Assembly: GCA_031273325.1 (NCBI GenBank)
Contig: JAISSB010000012.1
Location: forward strand, 1-50,799
DNA length: 50,799 nt
Direction: 5' to 3'
Source: Treponema sp.
GTDB taxonomy: Bacteria; Spirochaetota; Spirochaetia; Treponematales; Breznakiellaceae
A program made the position numbers and the translations under genes. Positions 8,253 through 16,997 of this stretch are shown here, in pieces. Within the stretch, counting starts at the first letter, position 1; every line of letters starts with the position of its first letter. The notes beneath the pieces are model-generated. The model had not been told where the DNA came from, ran no database searches, and saw only the letters and a program-made list of their open reading frames with translations.

Positions 8253-8870
8253 ATGGCAGCACATTATCGTACAGCAGATTATTGGACACAAAAAGCGCAC
8301 AGTGAATCGTTCCCGGCGCGGTCAGTATACAAACTGAAAGAGATCGACGAAAAGTTCCGCATACTTCACCCTCAAAGTACTGTTCTTGACTTAGGGGCAG
8401 CTCCGGGGAGCTGGAGTCTTTACGTACTACGGCGTTTCAAACCGCCGCTTGAACTGAGCGCCGTTGATATCCTTCCGCTCTCTCGTCAGTATGACAAAGG
8501 GCTTTTTAATGCGATTCATAGTATTTGCGGAGATTTAAAGGCAGAAGAAACCAAAAAATTAGTACAGGTACACAGCCCGTTCAACGTGATTCTCAGCGAC
8601 GCCGCTCCGGCAACAACCGGTTCTGCAACGGTGGATTCCTATCGCTGTGCAGATTTAGCAGAATGTGCGCTTAATTATGTACAACTGATGCTTGCTGCCG
8701 GTGGTTCTCTCGTCGTAAAAATTTTTCAAAATGGAGAATCTGCCCAATTACTCAATACTATCCGTACCCTCTTTACAAAAGGAATAAGTTTCAAACCTCA
8801 AGCCTGCCGCAATGAATCGGTCGAACTCTATTATATTGGGTTAGGCTTCCACGGTAACGCACGAACATAA
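8253..8870 (+). CDS. rlmE: 23S rRNA 2'-O-methyltransferase RlmE (FtsJ), 205 aa
   Basis: RlmE methylates the 2'-OH of U2552 in the 23S rRNA A-loop using S-adenosylmethionine. The ARSVYKLKEID N-terminal segment, SAM motif I LDLGAAPGSWS (residues 46-56) and the K-D-K-E catalytic tetrad are visible: Lys near 27/29, Asp116 in LSDAAP, Lys156 in VVKIF, and Glu191 in NESVELYYIG. The size is typical of the family. The ATG at 8253 lacks a strong ribosome binding site but fits the conserved N terminus. It is divergent from the polyprenyl synthase gene and is followed by the repeat region 8961-9748. Confidence 0.95.
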   Translation: MAAHYRTADYWTQKAHSESFPARSVYKLKEIDEKFRILHPQSTVLDLGAAPGSWSLYVLRRFKPPLELSAVDILPLSRQYDKGLFNAIHSICGDLKAEETKKLVQVHSPFNVILSDAAPATTGSATVDSYRCADLAECALNYVQLMLAAGGSLVVKIFQNGESAQLLNTIRTLFTKGISFKPQACRNESVELYYIGLGFHGNART

Positions 8871-8960
8871 CCACCGCTATTCCGCTCAACCGCTCGCGGC
8901 AAATGAAGCATTTTCCCCGTACTATACAACGGTTGGAAAAGCAAAAAGATTTGTTCCTTT

Positions 8961-9165
8961 CAACGGGGACAGACCTCTGAATTATGGGGACAGATTTCAG
9001 AATTATGGAAACAGATTCCCGAATTATGGAGACAGATTTCAGAATTATGGAAACAGATTTCTGATCAACAGGGACAGACCTCCAAATTATGGAGGCAGAT
9101 TTCCGAATTATGGAGGCAGATTCCCGATCAACAGGGACAGACTTCCGAATTATGGAAACAGATTC
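8961..9165 (+). repeat. GGGGACAGAC motif expanding into 21-bp units
   Basis: Starting at GGGGACAGACCTCTG (8965), about nine successive units of exactly 21 bp carry the pattern (G/A)(A/G)CAGA(C/T)(C/T)TC then GAATTATGG or GATCAACAGG. The GACAGA core of the RAYT-associated motif is therefore embedded in a 21-bp tandem repeat. It runs without interruption into array B. Bases 8871-8960 show no gene or clear signal. Confidence 0.85.
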
Positions 9166-9748
9166 CCTAAAACATTTTCAGAACTCCTTAACATATTTTC
9201 ATAACTCTCTAAAGCTTTTTCATAACTCTCTAAATCTTTTTTATGATTCTCTAAGACATTTTCAGGACTCTCTAAAGCTTTTTCAGGACTCTCTAAAACT
9301 TTTTCAGGACTCTCTAAAACTTTTTCAGGACTCTCTAAAACTTTTTCAGGACTCTCAAAAACTTTTTCAGGACTCTCTAAAGCTTTTTCAGGACTCTCAA
9401 AAACTTTTTCAGGACTCTCAAAAACTTTTTCAGGACTCTCTAAAGCTTTTTTATGAATCTCAAAAACTTTTTCAGGACTCTCAAAAACTTTTTCAGGACT
9501 CTCTAAAGCTTTTTCAGGACTCTCTAAAGCTTTTTCAGGACTCTCTAAAGCTTTTTCAGGACTCTCTAAAGCTTTTTTATGATTCTCTAAGACATTTTCA
9601 GGACTCTCTAAAGCTTTTTTATGAATCTCTAAAACTTTTTCAGGACTCTCTAAAGCTTTTTTATGAATCTCTAAAGCTTTTTTATGAATCTCTAAAGCTT
9701 TTTTGTGAATCTCTAAAACTCCTTCATAACTTTCTAAAACTCTTTTGA
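9165..9748. repeat. 21-bp tandem repeat array B (about 28 units)
   Basis: The unit core is TTTTTCAGGACTCTC followed by TAAAGC, TAAAAC or AAAAAC, with TTATGA replacing TCAGGA in several units. It is the reverse complement of the unit of array C (17530-19022). The plus-strand frame is stop-free over 219 codons because the period is a multiple of three, but no ribosome binding site or protein-like composition supports a gene. The array ends about 65 bases before the -35 of the chvE promoter. Confidence 0.95.
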
Positions 9749-9812
9749 GACATATTCCCTTTAATTATTGAATCTTATGCTTTTTTTAATCCTTCGTTTT
9801 TGAAAAAACTAT

Positions 9813-9839
9813 TTGACAAATACCATGCTACGGTATACT
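9813..9839 (+). promoter_or_regulatory. Sigma-70 type promoter of the chvE-gguAB operon
   Basis: A perfect -35 TTGACA (9813-9818) and a -10 TATACT (9834-9839) are separated by 15 bases, followed by an A/T-rich start region. The leader of about 45 nt ends with GAGGAGGA before the ATG at 9890. The spacer is slightly short for a consensus promoter. Confidence 0.7.
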
Positions 9840-9889
9840 ATAAATGTAAATCGGATAGTATATGCCGAATTATCCTTGAGGAGGAATAT

Positions 9890-11008
9890 ATGAAAAAATT
9901 GGGTCTGAGTTTGCTGGCTTTATTAACAGCAAGTTTTATCTTCGGTAATGCACAGCAGCAAGGAGCGGGAGGAGCAACCTTAATTGGTATTGCTATGCCG
10001 GAGACACACGTACAGCGCTGGCAGAAAGACGGGGCAAATCTTGCATCTGAAGCACAGAAACGCGGGTACCGTGCAGAACTTCAGTTTGGTAATGCAGATC
10101 AGACAACACAGAATCAGCAGATCCAGGGATTTTTAACTAACGGAGCAAAACTGCTCGTTGTTAGCAGTGTCAACGAAGGCGTCATTTCAGCCGTATCTGA
10201 TGCTCACCGCGACGGAGTGGAAATTATTGCCTATGACCGGATTATTTCTAATTCCGCTGATTATGATTATTATATCACGTTCAACAACTACAAAGTTGGT
10301 CAATTTCAGGGACAAGGTATAGAAGAAGGATTAAATCTCAAGAGTGCAACCGCTGCGAATCCTAAATATATTACCCTGTTTGCAGGATCTCCCACCGACG
10401 GTAATGCATTCTTTTTCTATGACGGTGCAATGAGCGTCCTCAATCCATACATTGATTCCGGTGTCTTAAAAGTTGTCGGTCCTTATCCACGAACATCAAA
10501 AGATACTGCAAATTTCCAGAGAATTGCAACAGAAAACTGGCAAGCACCTGTTGCTAAAACAAGAATGGAAAACCTGCTTGCAGGTGACGCACGGAGCGTT
10601 ACGCTTGATGCAGTCCTTGCTCCCAATGACACCCTTGCCCGTGCAATCATTGAAGCGTGTATTTCTGATGCTAAATATCAGAGCAAATTACCTGTCGTAA
10701 CTGGACAAGACGCTGAAGCTGATTCTGTTCTTTCTATTAAGAATGGCTTTCAGTATATGACAGTGTTTAAAGATACCAGTAAATTGGCAGAAGCAGCGAT
10801 CATTTTAGCAGATCAAATTCTCAAAAAAGAACCGATTAATGTCCCCGGTGCAGTACTTGCAAGCGGTGACCTTTTAAGCATTGGTGATACCGGTAGAAAA
10901 GTAGTTAACGCTTATTTATTAGAACCAGTGTATATCACAAAAAACAATTGGCGCATACCGCTTGACGCAGGTTTCTTTACTGCTGACGAAGCTGCAAGGC
11001 TCAAATAA
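9890..11008 (+). CDS. chvE: ChvE-type monosaccharide-binding protein, 372 aa
   Basis: This is the periplasmic binding protein of a CUT2 sugar ABC transporter. ChvE-type proteins bind several aldoses (glucose, galactose, xylose, arabinose). A signal peptide (MKKLGLSLLALLTASFIFG, cleavage near GNA) is followed by the binding domain with IGIAMPETHVQRWQKDG, then YDRIISNSADYDYYITFNN, LAPNDTLARAII and TGQDAEADSVLSI...TVFKDT, all typical of ChvE. No lipobox Cys is seen. The start at 9890 follows a near-perfect GAGGAGGA; the upstream in-frame ATG at 9800 lies in the promoter. gguA and gguB follow in the same operon. Confidence 0.92.
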   Translation: MKKLGLSLLALLTASFIFGNAQQQGAGGATLIGIAMPETHVQRWQKDGANLASEAQKRGYRAELQFGNADQTTQNQQIQGFLTNGAKLLVVSSVNEGVISAVSDAHRDGVEIIAYDRIISNSADYDYYITFNNYKVGQFQGQGIEEGLNLKSATAANPKYITLFAGSPTDGNAFFFYDGAMSVLNPYIDSGVLKVVGPYPRTSKDTANFQRIATENWQAPVAKTRMENLLAGDARSVTLDAVLAPNDTLARAIIEACISDAKYQSKLPVVTGQDAEADSVLSIKNGFQYMTVFKDTSKLAEAAIILADQILKKEPINVPGAVLASGDLLSIGDTGRKVVNAYLLEPVYITKNNWRIPLDAGFFTADEAARLK

Positions 11009-11063
11009 GAATTGAAGAGAAGAGCGGGAGCACATTTCCCGCTCGGTACATAAGGTGAACAAT

Positions 11064-12587
11064 GTGAGTGATTATATTTTAGAAATTGAGCATCTAACAA
11101 AAGATTTTCCCGGAGTAAGGGCGCTTGACCATGTGAATTTGAAAGTAAAACGTGGAGAAATTCATTCGTTGTGCGGTGAAAATGGAGCAGGAAAGTCAAC
11201 ATTGATGAGTGTAATAAGTGGCGTGCATCCGAAAGGAAGTTATGAAGGGAAAGTCTTTTATAAAGGGCATGAAACAAACTATAAAAGTGTCAAAGATAGC
11301 GAAAAAGAAGGGCTTGCAATCATTCACCAAGAGTTAGCATTGAGTCCATATTTACCGATTTATGAAAATATCTTTTTGGGACATATGACCACGGTGTTAG
11401 GTATTATCAACTGGAATAAATATATTAATGAATCAAAAAATTATTTAAATCAAGTCGGATTACATGAAGATCCGTCAACTATTGTTAGTAAGTTAGGAGT
11501 TGGAAAACAACAGTTAGTAGAAATTGCTCGTGCGCTTTCAAAAAAAGTTGAACTCTTAATTCTTGATGAACCTACCTCGTCGCTCAATGATGATGAAAGT
11601 GAAAAATTACTTGATTTAATTCTTGAATTTAAAATGCAAGGCATTACATCTGTCATTATTTCTCATAAACTCAATGAAGTGCTTAAAGTTGCTGACACAG
11701 TAACTGTTCTCCGTGACGGCAAATCTATTTCAACGTTTGATGTAAAATCCGAACATTTAACTGAGGAACGAATCATTAAAGATATGGTTGGTCGGGATTT
11801 AACCCACCGTTTTCCTGAACGCACCACGGTTCCGGGTGAAGTAATTATGGAAGTAAAAGGGTGGAGTGTATATCATCCAGACTATCATGCTATTAAAGTG
11901 GTTGATAATGCGAGTTTTTATTTAAAACGTGGAGAAATTCTTTGTTTTTGCGGGCCTATGGGAGCCGGGCGTACTGAATTGATGATGAGCATATTTGGTA
12001 ATTCTTACGGTTCTCACAGTACTGGGGAAATATTTATCAAAGGAAAACAAGTTCATCTTAATACTGTGCGTGATGCAATGCATGCAGGACTTGGATACAT
12101 TTCTGAGGATAGAAAGAATTTGGGACTTATTTTAATTCAAGAGATTAAAACGAACATTTCAAATGCCAGCTTAAAAAAATTATCTCGTGTTGGTGTTGTT
12201 CAAGAAGACCGAGAGATAAAAGAAGTTGAAAAATATGTTAGAGAGTTACGAATAAAAACCCCTTCTATTAATCAATTAACACGGAATTTATCCGGGGGAA
12301 ATCAACAAAAAGTAGTCGTAGGAAAAGCTTTGTTAACTGATCCTGATATATTTATTGTTGATGAGCCGACGCGCGGTATTGATATTGGTGCAAAAGCCGA
12401 ACTGTACGCTATTTTAAATGATCTCGTTCAAGGGGGAAAAAGTGTTATTATGGTTACTTCAGAATTACCAGAAGCACTTGGATTAGCAGATCGCATTTAT
12501 ATTATGAATGACGGAAAGATTAAAGGGCAATTGCTCCGTAGCGAAGCAACTCAAGAAAAAATTATGCACATAGCATTAATGAAATAA
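11064..12587 (+). CDS. gguA: GguA/MmsA-type sugar ABC transporter ATPase, 507 aa
   Basis: This is a tandem-ABC ATPase that energises import of the ChvE-bound sugar. Domain 1 has Walker A CGENGAGKST, a degenerate signature LGVGKQQLVEIARAL and Walker B LLILDEPTSSL. Domain 2 has the diverged P-loop GPMGAGRTE, signature LSGGNQQKVVVGKALL, and IFIVDEPTRGIDIGAKAE, as usual for CUT2 ATPases. The GTG at 11064 is preferred because AAGGTGA sits five bases upstream; a GTG at 11055 overlaps that site. The gene follows chvE by 55 bases and precedes gguB by 33. Confidence 0.93.
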   Translation: MSDYILEIEHLTKDFPGVRALDHVNLKVKRGEIHSLCGENGAGKSTLMSVISGVHPKGSYEGKVFYKGHETNYKSVKDSEKEGLAIIHQELALSPYLPIYENIFLGHMTTVLGIINWNKYINESKNYLNQVGLHEDPSTIVSKLGVGKQQLVEIARALSKKVELLILDEPTSSLNDDESEKLLDLILEFKMQGITSVIISHKLNEVLKVADTVTVLRDGKSISTFDVKSEHLTEERIIKDMVGRDLTHRFPERTTVPGEVIMEVKGWSVYHPDYHAIKVVDNASFYLKRGEILCFCGPMGAGRTELMMSIFGNSYGSHSTGEIFIKGKQVHLNTVRDAMHAGLGYISEDRKNLGLILIQEIKTNISNASLKKLSRVGVVQEDREIKEVEKYVRELRIKTPSINQLTRNLSGGNQQKVVVGKALLTDPDIFIVDEPTRGIDIGAKAELYAILNDLVQGGKSVIMVTSELPEALGLADRIYIMNDGKIKGQLLRSEATQEKIMHIALMK

Positions 12588-12620
12588 ATAACTAATACAT
12601 GTACATATCGAGAGGTTTTT

Positions 12621-13823
12621 ATGAGTAATAAGGATAATTCAAATGTTACATTAGGGGTATTAATCAAGAATAATATTCGAAATTATTCTATGTTTTTAAT
12701 GCTCGTCATCATTATGATCGTATTTGCCGGTTTAACCAGGGGAGTTAATATAGGTTCAAGAAATTTCACCTATATTTTTATACAGTATAGCTATGTATTA
12801 ATCTTAGCAGTCGGTATGGTACAGGTTATTATTATTGGTGGTATAGATCTTTCGGTTGGAGCTGTTTGTGCGTTTATTGGAGCTGTAAGTGCAAATGTGT
12901 ATAATACCGGTATAGGCATATTTCCTACCATATTAATTTCTTTAGTGATAGGCGGAGCTATCGGAGCATTTCAAGGCGCTCTGATTGCTTATGTGAAAAT
13001 TCCAGCATTTATTGTAACGCTCGCCGGTATGTTACTTTTTCGCGGTTTGACCTATATTTATACTAACGTAAACCCAATCGGTCTCCGCGACGATGGATAT
13101 AAAGAAATTGCCTCTGGCGTGTTTAATATTCCCAGTCTTGAAATTCAAATCGGTGGAACGATGTGGCATATGACTGCATTACTTGTCGGCGTTATCATTA
13201 TTGTAGGGTTTATAGTTAATGAGATCATTGCACGCAATAGAAAAATAGCAAATAATTTTGATTACTTACCAATGCATTTTTTTATTCTTAAAATTGTTTT
13301 GATTAGTTTATTTATTTTCGGTCTTAGTCAACGCTTTGCAACGTACCGTGGATTACCAAAAGTAGTAATAGTGCTTGCAATTACGGTATTTGTATTTCAC
13401 TTTATAATGAAAAATACTGTGATGGGACGGTATATTTATGCTGTTGGAGGTAATGCGCGATCTGCAAAACTTTCTGGTATCAATTCAGAATTTGTTAATG
13501 TGGTGGTTTTTTGTTTCATGGGAATTTTAGCTGGGCTGGCTGCTGTTGTTTCAACAGGCTATATGAACTCGGCACTCCCTCAAGCGGGAAATTTATTTGA
13601 AATGGACGCCATTGCCTCTTGTTATATCGGTGGTGTATCTGCTTCCGGTGGTATTGGTACTGTTATAGGAGTCGTTGTAGGCGGCTTGGTCATGTCTGCT
13701 ATCAACAACGGTATGATTCTCATGAACATCGGTACAGATTGGCAATATGTGGTAAAAGCTGCCGTTTGTTTATTTGCAGTATTCTATGACGTCTTTACAC
13801 GGCGACGTTCAGGCTTAGGTTGA
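12621..13823 (+). CDS. gguB: GguB/MmsB-type sugar ABC transporter permease, 400 aa
   Basis: This is the membrane channel of the ChvE-GguAB monosaccharide importer. It is a long CUT2 permease with about ten hydrophobic segments, QVIIIGGIDLSVGAVCAFIG near residue 70 and IPAFIVTLAGMLLFRGLTY, and a large central loop (ARNRKIANNFDYLPMHF) that distinguishes GguB-type permeases from the shorter RbsC type. The EAA-like segment is AVGGNARSAKLSGIN, and SCYIGGVSASGGIGTVIG follows. The start is supported by GAGAGG with good spacing. A terminator lies at 13899-13927. Confidence 0.92.
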   Translation: MSNKDNSNVTLGVLIKNNIRNYSMFLMLVIIMIVFAGLTRGVNIGSRNFTYIFIQYSYVLILAVGMVQVIIIGGIDLSVGAVCAFIGAVSANVYNTGIGIFPTILISLVIGGAIGAFQGALIAYVKIPAFIVTLAGMLLFRGLTYIYTNVNPIGLRDDGYKEIASGVFNIPSLEIQIGGTMWHMTALLVGVIIIVGFIVNEIIARNRKIANNFDYLPMHFFILKIVLISLFIFGLSQRFATYRGLPKVVIVLAITVFVFHFIMKNTVMGRYIYAVGGNARSAKLSGINSEFVNVVVFCFMGILAGLAAVVSTGYMNSALPQAGNLFEMDAIASCYIGGVSASGGIGTVIGVVVGGLVMSAINNGMILMNIGTDWQYVVKAAVCLFAVFYDVFTRRRSGLG

Positions 13824-13898
13824 TTTTAAAAATCTTTAGCTAATATCCGGAAAATCGGAATATATCACAGTAAAATAAAGAATATCCGCACTGGTACG

Positions 13899-13927
13899 CC
13901 GGTCTCAGCAATGGAGACCGGTTGCTT
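13899..13927 (+). terminator. Terminator after the chvE-gguAB operon
   Basis: Stem CCGGTCTC (13899-13906) and GAGACCGG (13914-13921) with a 7-base loop, followed by TTGCTTT. The T-tail is imperfect. Bases 13928-14065 hold no supported gene. Confidence 0.65.
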
Positions 13928-14065
13928 TAACGAGCCCTTCGGAGCAGCACATGGCACCATTCCAGTCGGCGCAGGTATGTACAATACTCCGGGCTTGTTG
14001 AGAAGTACTTGAAAGTACCGTCAACCTTTTCATGTATCAAATATGCATGATCGCACAGTAATTTT

Positions 14066-14977
14066 TTAATGTATTCGCAAAACATAATCAATCAGAAAAC
14101 CGCTCAACAGGGCGAAGAGAACGGTGAAAGCAAGATAAAGTATGAAATCCTTTACCCCTAGCACGATTTTCACTGCTCCCAGATTCGTAATCTTTGTCGC
14201 GGGACCGGTGATCATAAACGAAGCGGCTGACCCCAGGGACATACCGGAAGAAAGCCATTCAGCAAGTAAAGGAATAGTGCCGCCGCCGCACATATACAGG
14301 GGAACGCCGACGGTAGCTGCCATCAAAAGTCCAAAGCCCCGATTCTTGCCGAACAGGGCGGCGGTTATTTCTGTCGGAACATAACGCTGGAAAACAGCGG
14401 AAAGGATAATCCCTACTACAAAATATATACCGGTTGCCCGCAGGTTGCGTCCCAGATTTTTGATAAAACGAAGAAAAAGATGCGGATCGGTATCTCGGCT
14501 TGATTGCTGAGAAAAAGCTGAAAAATTAAAGTATTTCTTTTTTTTACACAGAAAGCGGACAACGAAGCCGGCAGTAGTGCCGCAGAGAAAACAACTTAAC
14601 AATCGAACTCCCATAGCAACGGGACCTAGTGTGGCACTGTAGATAAGCAGTTGGGGATTGAGCAGAATAGAGGACATCATAAAGGCAGCGAGCCAGTCTT
14701 CCTCCATACCCTTTTCGGCAAAAGAAGCGGCAAGCGGGATGGTTCCGTACATGCAAAGGGGGGATGCGATGCCGATGAGCGAAGCGGGAATAATCCCCCA
14801 CATTCCCCATTTTTTGCCCTGCATACTCGCGAAGAGACCGTGAATCTTTGTTTTAGCAAAAACGGACAGTGCGGAACCCAAAAGCATTCCCGCAATCCAG
14901 TATCCGGCTATCTGCTCAAACTGCACAGTGCAATAATACCAGAGATAAACAGCTTCCCTGATCAGTATTTCTTTCAT
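14066..14977 (-). CDS. ArsP/DUF318-type permease, 303 aa
   Basis: This polytopic inner-membrane protein belongs to the permease family that includes ArsP, some members of which export organoarsenicals. The two diagnostic halves carry IGIASPLCMYGTIPLAAS near residue 75 and VGVPLYMCGGGTIPLLAEW near 225, each with a conserved Cys in a membrane segment; ASFMITGPATKITNLGAVK follows. The substrate is not established. The ATG at 14977 lies four bases after the aldo/keto reductase stop; a TTG at 14992 would overlap it. It is the last gene of the MerR-DUF362-AKR-permease cluster. Confidence 0.85.
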   Translation of the reverse strand: MKEILIREAVYLWYYCTVQFEQIAGYWIAGMLLGSALSVFAKTKIHGLFASMQGKKWGMWGIIPASLIGIASPLCMYGTIPLAASFAEKGMEEDWLAAFMMSSILLNPQLLIYSATLGPVAMGVRLLSCFLCGTTAGFVVRFLCKKKKYFNFSAFSQQSSRDTDPHLFLRFIKNLGRNLRATGIYFVVGIILSAVFQRYVPTEITAALFGKNRGFGLLMAATVGVPLYMCGGGTIPLLAEWLSSGMSLGSAASFMITGPATKITNLGAVKIVLGVKDFILYLAFTVLFALLSGFLIDYVLRIH

Positions 14978-14981
14978 TGAA

Positions 14982-15812
14982 TCAAATATCAAGCCGAATA
15001 CCGCTGATAAACGTTAACGTTTCAGGCACCCGATGATCAAAAAAAGCGCTGTGCTTCATATCAAGCGTCTCGATTGCACCCATATCTTCTTCACTCAATG
15101 CATAATCAAACACGGTAACGTTCTCAATGATCCGTTCCGGGTGGACTGATTTCTGAATAACAACCACATTCCGCTGTATAAGCCAGCGTACAATACTTTG
15201 AGCAAGCGGTTTTCGATACTTTTGTGCACGCGACCCACGCACTGCATGCTTAAAAATGTTATTTCTCCCTTCAATTTGAATGTTGCTTTCCCTCAAGAAT
15301 TGCTGTGTTTCCCTTTGTCGGCAGTATGAGTGTGTTTCAATCTGATTAACAACGGGAATAACGGTATTATGGAGGATTAAATCCAATAACCGATCCGGTT
15401 GAAAGGTACTTACACCAATTGCCCGTGTTTTAGCTGCCTGATACAGTTCTTCCATTGCCTGCCATGACCCGTACCGATCACCGAACGGTTGATCTATCAG
15501 GGAGATATCAAGACAATCTCCCTGCAATCGGTTCAGGGATTTTTCACAAGCTTTTTTGGTGTTCCCGTATCCGGCATCCTGCACCCGCGGTTTCGTCTTA
15601 ATACACAGTTCGTCACCTGCAGTACCGCTTTTTTTGATTGCACTCCCGACTGCCTCCTCGTTGCTATATGAAACAGCGCTATCAATCAAGCTGCAGCCGG
15701 TGCGGAGAGCTTGATACCCGCTTTGTTCACATATATTCGGATTGGTGGTCTGAAAAATGCCGAACCCGCGTATCGGCATATTCACCCCATTGTTCAAACG
15801 CAGCTGATTCAT
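14982..15812 (-). CDS. Aldo/keto reductase family protein with altered active site, 276 aa
   Basis: The NAD(P)H-dependent aldo/keto reductase fold is clear: GVNMPIRGFGIFQT at the N terminus, LIDSAVSYSNEEAVG with catalytic Asp44 and Tyr49, the Lys at 72/74 in CIKTKP, and the C-terminal VVVIQKSVHPERIIENV cofactor segment. However, the catalytic His of the usual LIHWP motif is Asp107 in SLIDQP, and the cofactor-loop PKS is QKS. Reductase activity may be reduced or changed. GGAGG precedes the ATG at ideal spacing. It lies 41 bases after the DUF362 gene. Confidence 0.87.
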   Translation of the reverse strand: MNQLRLNNGVNMPIRGFGIFQTTNPNICEQSGYQALRTGCSLIDSAVSYSNEEAVGSAIKKSGTAGDELCIKTKPRVQDAGYGNTKKACEKSLNRLQGDCLDISLIDQPFGDRYGSWQAMEELYQAAKTRAIGVSTFQPDRLLDLILHNTVIPVVNQIETHSYCRQRETQQFLRESNIQIEGRNNIFKHAVRGSRAQKYRKPLAQSIVRWLIQRNVVVIQKSVHPERIIENVTVFDYALSEEDMGAIETLDMKHSAFFDHRVPETLTFISGIRLDI

Positions 15813-15853
15813 ACGGTTCCTCCGTGTATTAATGTTCTTTTCTCTCGATATTT

Positions 15854-16885
15854 TTAACTATCAAGGTGGACCAGTTGATAGTTTAAACTTCCCAAGCCGA
15901 TTTTTGCTGCATGGTTAAGGGTGAGCAGACCGTTGCGGGATTCGATTCGTTGTATGAGCGATCTCCCGTCTGGTGCCGCATACACGAGATCAACCGAAGC
16001 TTTATCCAGTGCAACCGGATCGAGGGACGAAAGTATTCCAATGTCATGCATATCCGGCTCGGCGGGGTTTGAAGAACAATCGCAATCGACCGATAAACGG
16101 TTCATAACATTGATATAGAGAATCTGTTCTCCCCGGTCGTCTGCGACTGATTGTGCCGCTTCAGCCATCGATTCAAGAAAGGCATTTTGCTGTCCGCCCC
16201 ACGGGTTCGTTCTGCTCGCTCCGGCGCTGTGAATCCAACTCTTGCCTGCCGGAGACGCAATACCGATAGACATATTCTTGATTGCCCCGCCGAAGCCCCC
16301 CATTGCATGTCCTTTGAAGTGCGAAAGGATAACCCAGAAGTCGTAATTCTTATAGTGAGACCCGACGATATTTTCCTTGAGATGGGTGCCGTTTTTCACG
16401 GGGAGTTTTGTTTCACCGTCGGCATCTAAAATATCTACCTGAGCAATAGCGGTAAAGCCGTGATCTCTCGCTGCTTGCCGATGTGCAACGGTGCTTGCTC
16501 GGCGGCCCCCGTATGCGGTGTTACTCTCCACGAGGGCGCCGTTTACTGATTGCACAAAGTCTTTGATAAGAGCCGGCTGCAGAAAATTCCGTCCCCCCGG
16601 TTCTCCGGTGCTGATTTTAACCGCCACCCGTCCCCGTGCGTCCCGCTTTAAAGCTTTAAAGACCGCTTCCAATCCGGCGGGACTGATGTCGCGGGTAAAA
16701 TATACCGCCGGCGTTCCCCCCGCAGCCGCAGGCGCTTGAGAATCTTCATGTACATCTTCAGCGGGCGCACCATTGCTCGGTGCGTTAATAACGGCGGGGT
16801 CTCCAAATCCGCTCAGCACTATGACGGCGCCGGCGCTGAGACACAAAGTTATCAGCAGCGATAACCGTAACGTTAATTGTTTCAT
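15854..16885 (-). CDS. DUF362 domain protein, exported or membrane-anchored, 343 aa
   Basis: An N-terminal hydrophobic stretch (LSLLITLCLSAGAVIVLSGF) is a signal peptide or anchor, followed by a low-complexity Ala/Pro linker to about residue 55. The rest matches DUF362: RVAVKISTGEPGGRNFLQP, AYGGRRAST, the HFKGHAMGGFGGAIKNMSIG core, and DPVALDKASVDL near the C terminus. DUF362 proteins often occur with ferredoxin domains, but no 4Fe-4S motif is present here; a DCDCSSN segment is the only Cys cluster. Function is unknown. GAGGAAT precedes the ATG, and the gene has the MerR-type promoter at 16909-16939. Confidence 0.85.
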   Translation of the reverse strand: MKQLTLRLSLLITLCLSAGAVIVLSGFGDPAVINAPSNGAPAEDVHEDSQAPAAAGGTPAVYFTRDISPAGLEAVFKALKRDARGRVAVKISTGEPGGRNFLQPALIKDFVQSVNGALVESNTAYGGRRASTVAHRQAARDHGFTAIAQVDILDADGETKLPVKNGTHLKENIVGSHYKNYDFWVILSHFKGHAMGGFGGAIKNMSIGIASPAGKSWIHSAGASRTNPWGGQQNAFLESMAEAAQSVADDRGEQILYINVMNRLSVDCDCSSNPAEPDMHDIGILSSLDPVALDKASVDLVYAAPDGRSLIQRIESRNGLLTLNHAAKIGLGSLNYQLVHLDS

Positions 16886-16908
16886 CTTTAATATTCCTCT
16901 TGTTCGTT

Positions 16909-16939
16909 AAGATACCGTGTAGAGTTAACTCCAAGTCAA
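16909..16939 (-). promoter_or_regulatory. MerR-type promoter/operator with 19-bp spacer
   Basis: On the minus strand, -35 TTGACT (16934-16939) and -10 TATCTT (16909-16914) are separated by 19 bases, two longer than normal. The spacer contains the dyad GGAGTTAACTC. An over-long spacer with a central dyad is the hallmark of promoters untwisted by MerR-family activators. It sits upstream of the DUF362 gene and downstream of the merR-like gene on the same strand. Confidence 0.8.
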
Positions 16940-16997
16940 GCGGATATTCAAAAAAAAACGCTTTTTTTCTCTGCACAGTATGCACAAGTTTCTTTGA

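Noticed and set aside
13928-14012. Short stop-free stretch reading NEPFGAAHGTIPVGAG as a gene remnant
   Set aside because: It looks protein-like, but it is under 30 codons with no recognised family and no start, so it cannot be supported.
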